A stretch of DNA of 23,434 nt from JBEKHT01 sp049511715 (GTDB lineage Bacteria; Chloroflexota; Anaerolineae; Anaerolineales; RBG-16-64-43). The stretch's first letter is position 1. Each line of letters opens with the position of its first letter. Below the pieces are notes generated by a model. That model saw nothing but the letters and a program-made list of their open reading frames with translations. It did no database searches and was not told where the DNA came from. Below, piece by piece: positions 20,438-23,434 of the stretch. The stretch lies in assembly GCA_049511715.1 (NCBI GenBank), contig JBEKXU010000043.1:1-23434 (forward strand), given 5' to 3'. The position numbers and the translations under genes were made by a program.

Positions 20438-22213
20438 ATGACGAACATCTTTGTCGGGGTCGCTTGGCCCTACGCCAACTCCGAGATTCATGTCGGGAAT
20501 CTCACCGGATCGTACCTCCCCGCGGATATTTTTTCCCGCTACCACCGCATGAAAGGCAACCACGTGCTGATGGTCTCCGGCACGGATGCCCACGGGACCC
20601 CCACGACGGTTCGCGCGGATGCGGAAGGAATCCCCACCGAGGCCGTGTATCAGCGCTACCACAAACGTTTCCTTGATCTCTTCCTGGCGTACGGCCTGAC
20701 CTACGATCTGTTCACCAGCACCCACACGGAGAACCATTTCCGGGTATCACAGGACCTGTTCTTACGGCTGCGCGACAACGGCTACCTGTACCGCGACAGC
20801 CAGCTCATCATGTATTCGGAGAAAGACGGGCGCTTCCTGCCGGATCGCTACGTGGAGGGGGAGTGCTATCTCTGCCACTACCCCAACGCTCGAGGGGATC
20901 AGTGCGACAACTGTGGCAATCTTCTGGACGCGACCCTGCTGATTAACCCTCGCAGTCGCATCGACGGGTCGCACCCGGTTCCCCGCCCGACCGAACATTA
21001 CTTCCTGGACCTGGAGAAGCTGAGCCCCGCCATCTCCTCCTATCTCTCCTCCGACAAGGATCACTGGCGTCCCAACGTCATCAAGTTCGCCCGCAATATG
21101 GTGGCCCAAGGCCTGCACGGTCGGCCGATCACCCGTGACCTCGGATGGGGAGTTCCGGTCCCCGAGCCAGAGTGGACGGGCAAGTGCCTCTACGTTTGGT
21201 TTGAAGCGGTCATTGGCTACCTATCTGCTTCGATCGAGTGGTCTTCCCGGGGGGCAGATCCCGACGCCTGGAAAGCCTGGTGGTATGACCCCGGAGCGCG
21301 CAGCTACTATTTCATCGGCAAGGACAACATTCCCTTCCATGCGGTGATCTGGCCGGCTCAGCTGATCGGCGCCTCCAAGCTGTACGCGGGACCAAGCGAC
21401 GGGAACCTGAATTTGCCCTATGATGTGCCGGCCAATGAGTTCATGAATCTGGAGGGGAAAAAGATATCCGGCTCCCGCAATTGGGCCGTTTGGGGCCAGG
21501 ACGTCGTCGAGCGATATGGGATGGATCCCGTCCGCTACTATCTCACAGTGAACATGCCCGAGTCGCACGACACGGACTGGTCCTGGGAAGACTTCCTGCG
21601 GCGAAACAACGACGAGCTCTTGGCAACATGGGGGAATCTGGTCAACCGGGTGCTGACGTTCGCTTACCGAAATTGGACCGGGCACGTTCCGGACCCGGGT
21701 GAGCTGGGCGAACAGGACCGAGCCCTTCTCGCACGAATCGAGGAAGGGTTTCCGCGAGTCGGGGCGCATTTGGAGGCTGTGGAACTTCGAGCCGCCCTGT
21801 TAGAGGCCATGGGGCTTGCTTCGGAAGTCAACCGATACTTGGATCAGCAGAGCCCATGGTTCCAAATCAAGAACGACCCAGGTGGGGCCGCTCGCACGAT
21901 TTTCACGGCGCTGCGGGCGATCGATTCCCTGAAGACTCTCCTGGCCCCCTTCTTGCCGGATTCCGCCGAACGGGTCGGCCGCTGGCTCGGCCAGGAAGGG
22001 AGGTGCTTCGGAACCCAACAGGTCGAGGAAACCAAGGACCGCTTGGGCACACGCCCCATCCTTTTCTATCAGTCGGGTTCCGCCACAGGGGCGTGGAAAC
22101 CAAGCACGCTTCGCCCCGGTCAGCTCCTGCGGGAACCCCAGCCTCTCTATCGAAAGTTGCAGCCCGAACTCATCGATCTGGAGCGCGCTCGCCTCGGAAG
22201 ACCTTCCAGCTGA
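20438..22213 (+). CDS. metG: Methionyl-tRNA synthetase
   Basis: The 591-residue class I synthetase charges tRNA-Met. It has WPYANSEIHVGN with the HIGH-equivalent HVGN at 18-21, the zinc knuckle C143/C146 and C156/C159 in the connective insert, GKDNIPFHAVIWPA, and the KMSKS loop as KISGS at 342-346 (GKKISGSRNWAVW). The anticodon-binding helical domain follows (NLVNRVLTFAYRNW). There is no C-terminal tRNA-binding OB-fold domain, so the enzyme is the short, probably monomeric form. The substitution of K by G in KMSKS occurs in some lineages but is worth noting. ATG at 20438 follows GTGGAAG. It ends before a terminator that overlaps the convergent cinA gene. Confidence 0.96.
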   Translation: MTNIFVGVAWPYANSEIHVGNLTGSYLPADIFSRYHRMKGNHVLMVSGTDAHGTPTTVRADAEGIPTEAVYQRYHKRFLDLFLAYGLTYDLFTSTHTENHFRVSQDLFLRLRDNGYLYRDSQLIMYSEKDGRFLPDRYVEGECYLCHYPNARGDQCDNCGNLLDATLLINPRSRIDGSHPVPRPTEHYFLDLEKLSPAISSYLSSDKDHWRPNVIKFARNMVAQGLHGRPITRDLGWGVPVPEPEWTGKCLYVWFEAVIGYLSASIEWSSRGADPDAWKAWWYDPGARSYYFIGKDNIPFHAVIWPAQLIGASKLYAGPSDGNLNLPYDVPANEFMNLEGKKISGSRNWAVWGQDVVERYGMDPVRYYLTVNMPESHDTDWSWEDFLRRNNDELLATWGNLVNRVLTFAYRNWTGHVPDPGELGEQDRALLARIEEGFPRVGAHLEAVELRAALLEAMGLASEVNRYLDQQSPWFQIKNDPGGAARTIFTALRAIDSLKTLLAPFLPDSAERVGRWLGQEGRCFGTQQVEETKDRLGTRPILFYQSGSATGAWKPSTLRPGQLLREPQPLYRKLQPELIDLERARLGRPSS

Positions 22214-22293
22214 TTATTGCCAGGGGTGACGACAGGTCCCCACAGCCCGCCTCTCGCAGGACTGCGGAAGGAATGCGGGCCCGCAAGAAATTC

Positions 22294-22848
22294 CTACGGG
22301 CCCTGCCCACTCCCGCCCGGTTCTGAATCGGGTCGGCTTTCTTTTTCTTCGCCGCGAGTGCTCAGGCCCTCGAGATACTCCAGAAGGATCTGCAGGGCCG
22401 CTTGCGCAGACTGGCTCTTATTGAGGAGCCTATCTCCCCCCCATGTGAATTCCCTGGCCCATTCCTGCTTCGGCTCACAAAGCGCGACCCAGGTCAGGCC
22501 CACCGGCTTTCCAGGGAGAGCGCCCCCGGGACCGGCGATCCCCGTCACGGCCAGACCGATGTCGGCACCTAGTGCGTTTCGAGCCCCGCGCGCCATCTCC
22601 AGCGCCGTTTTCCTGCTTATGGCGCCCTCATCCCGAAGAGTCTCTGGCCGGACTCCCAGGACCCGCTCTTTGACCCGGTTGGAGTAGGCCACGACCCCGC
22701 CCCAAAAGTAGTCGGAGGACCCAGGTACGTTGGTAAGGCGGTGCGCCAAGAGACCTCCCGTGCAAGACTCGCCCAATGCCAGACTGAGGCCATGCCTCCG
22801 GAGCAACTCCCCGACTTGAGCCTCGATTGGTTTCTCCACGATTTGCAC
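22294..22848 (-). CDS. pncC: CinA C-terminal domain / nicotinamide-nucleotide amidase (PncC)
   Basis: The 184-residue protein deamidates NMN to NaMN in pyridine-nucleotide recycling. It has the family's GESCTGGLLAHRLTNVPGSSDYFWGGVVAYSN with the proposed nucleophile S28, the KERVLGVRPETLRDEGAISRKTALEMARGA segment and the AVTGIAGPGG loop. Only the amidase domain is present, without the N-terminal COG1058 part of full CinA. The C-terminal 20 residues are glutamate/proline/glycine-rich and coincide with the metG terminator. The start may be GTG at 22848 or, better placed behind GAGGTG, GTG at 22839. A promoter with TTGACG/TATAGT lies at 23210-23239. Confidence 0.93.
   Translation of the reverse strand: MQIVEKPIEAQVGELLRRHGLSLALGESCTGGLLAHRLTNVPGSSDYFWGGVVAYSNRVKERVLGVRPETLRDEGAISRKTALEMARGARNALGADIGLAVTGIAGPGGALPGKPVGLTWVALCEPKQEWAREFTWGGDRLLNKSQSAQAALQILLEYLEGLSTRGEEKESRPDSEPGGSGQGP
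22316..22350 (+). terminator. Rho-independent terminator after metG, inside the pncC 3' end
   Basis: CCCGGTTC (22316-22323) pairs with GAATCGGG (22325-22332) with one G-T wobble; in practice a 6-bp stem and 5-nt loop. CTTTCTTTTTCTTC follows at 22337-22350. It serves metG and lies within the convergent pncC coding end. Confidence 0.6.
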
Positions 22849-23209
22849 CTCGCCGGAAATGTGGCAACGCAGGCGGCTTCGAGCCCGGCCATCAAAGGAT
22901 TTCTATTTCAGGCTGACGGCGGCCTCTCCACTGCGAATCGGCTCAGCCACCAACGCCGCATCCCGCCCAGGCGCGTCCATGGGCAGATCAATGGTTCCTA
23001 ACCTGGCGCGCCTTGCGGCCCCAGGCAGAGGGGTCGTCAGGACAGCAGATCTTGGAGGAGGAAGACCTCGCCCTCGGGAAAGGATGCGACCGACCGTAGC
23101 CGGCGTGGCCAAGCAGGTTTCCGAAATGGCTCTTGGGTGCCGCGAGAGCCACGTTGTGCGACCATGCTCAGATCTTGGCTGAGAAGGTCCCGCGGCCCTC
23201 CCCCGGGGG
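22849..23209 (-). other. Promoter-to-pncC leader with a possible broken frame
   Basis: This 361-bp stretch lies between the promoter and pncC. ATG at 23164 opens a 42-residue frame that ends SFPEGEVFLLQDLLS and then meets TGA. In the next frame a run reads TIDLPMDAPGRDAALVAEP and ends at TAG (about 22903). Joined by a one-base shift they would make one longer protein, so this may be a frameshifted or decayed gene. No family is recognised. Confidence 0.25.
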
Positions 23210-23239
23210 ACTATACTGGGCCGGGCCTTGTCGCGTCAA
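23210..23239 (-). promoter_or_regulatory. Candidate promoter upstream of pncC
   Basis: On the minus strand TTGACG (23239-23234) and TATAGT (23215-23210) are separated by 18 bp. The distance to pncC is about 360 bp. Confidence 0.5.
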
Positions 23240-23319
23240 GGTCAATTCGAATTCCTGCCAGGACCCCCGGCTCCCTTCGGTGGCCAACCCGCTTGGAGAA
23301 TTCCTCCTCCGGGTGTCAA

Positions 23320-23364
23320 CAGCGGTCGAAAACTGACCCTTTTCCAGCGGTCCAATTTTGACCC
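23320..23364. repeat. Pair of 20-bp direct repeats at the IS end
   Basis: The copies share CAGCGGTC at the left and TGACCC at the right; the A/T-rich middle differs. They have a 25-bp period and are the probable transposase-binding sites. Confidence 0.65.
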
Positions 23365-23376
23365 CCCGCCGGTGAT

Positions 23377-23434
23377 TCACTCTTCCGGCAGAGGCGTAGC
23401 CATCTTGGTCTTGGGACTGGTGAGTTTCTTGTCT
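23377..23434 (-). CDS. C-terminus of an IS-encoded protein, probably IstB helper ATPase
   Basis: A minus-strand frame entering from the window edge reads DKKLTSPKTKMATPLPEE and stops with TGA at 23379-23377, just inside the IS repeats. In IS21 elements istB is the last gene before the right end, which is why istB is proposed. The 18 visible residues are not diagnostic by themselves. Confidence 0.4.
   Translation of the reverse strand, partial: DKKLTSPKTKMATPLPEE

Larger units (their letters stand above)
23314..23434 (-). mobile_element. Right end of an IS21-like insertion sequence
   Basis: The sequence from TGTCAAC (23314) inward carries two 20-bp imperfect direct repeats, 23320-23339 and 23345-23364, both starting CAGCGGTC and ending TGACCC. 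They are 25 bp apart. Multiple GGTC...TGACC repeats next to a TG..CA terminus are characteristic of IS21-family ends, where IstA binds. A gene end follows directly inside. The rest of the element is outside the window. Confidence 0.6.

Noticed and set aside
1..23434. CRISPR array
   Set aside because: No regularly spaced repeats of CRISPR length are visible; the only tandem-type repeat is the pair at the IS end.

Overview
The window is about 60% GC, densely coded bacterial chromosomal DNA. Most intergenic gaps are short, several contain good sigma70-type promoters, and many genes have strong AGGAGG-like ribosome binding sites. The mix is a site-2 protease of the EGY1-like type, a sulfur-carrier cysteine pathway, an FmdB zinc ribbon, YceD next to a primary sigma factor, and conserved hypotheticals next to an UlaG-like metallohydrolase. 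This suggests a member of Chloroflexota or a nearby deep-branching lineage. That placement is inference from gene content only. The organism decodes UGA as selenocysteine, because a complete tRNA-Sec gene is present.

Layout. Both edges carry insertion-sequence fragments: the 5' end of a probable transposase gene on the minus strand at 1-51, and an IS21-like right end at 23314-23434. The window may therefore be a stretch between two mobile elements, or a contig that broke at repeats. From 200 to 4559 there are a DedA membrane protein, a convergent SAM methyltransferase, an FmdB regulator whose stop codon lies in a terminator loop, a small hypothetical, an UlaG-like metallo-hydrolase, and a divergent ConA-lectin-like protein. 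From 4729 to 6067 the tRNA-Sec gene sits 12 nt upstream of a site-2 protease. From 6293 to 8731, on the minus strand, come thioredoxin reductase, a soluble zinc anti-sigma factor and its ECF sigma factor, plausibly a thiol-stress module. From 8938 to 11067 lies an unusual fusion of a family-2 glycosyltransferase, one membrane helix and a PIG-L/LmbE deacetylase-like domain whose second metal motif is degenerate.

From 11505 to 14110, on the minus strand, are FabI enoyl-ACP reductase behind a 3-methyladenine DNA glycosylase, and a GalE-like epimerase. From 14524 to 17918, also minus, is a near-contiguous protein-thiocarboxylate cysteine pathway: CysM-like synthase, Mec-like JAMM peptidase, CysO-like sulfur carrier and a MoeB-rhodanese activator. 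From 18424 to 22213, on the plus strand, come YceD (DUF177), the primary sigma factor and methionyl-tRNA synthetase, followed by convergent CinA/PncC amidase.

The most unusual items are the glycosyltransferase-PIG-L fusion with altered catalytic histidines, the tRNA-Sec gene without any visible selenoprotein, the complete CysO pathway, the sigma/anti-sigma/TrxB neighbourhood, and a candidate Shine-Dalgarno/anti-Shine-Dalgarno switch in front of fabI. I did not find a clearly novel multi-gene defence or mobile system.
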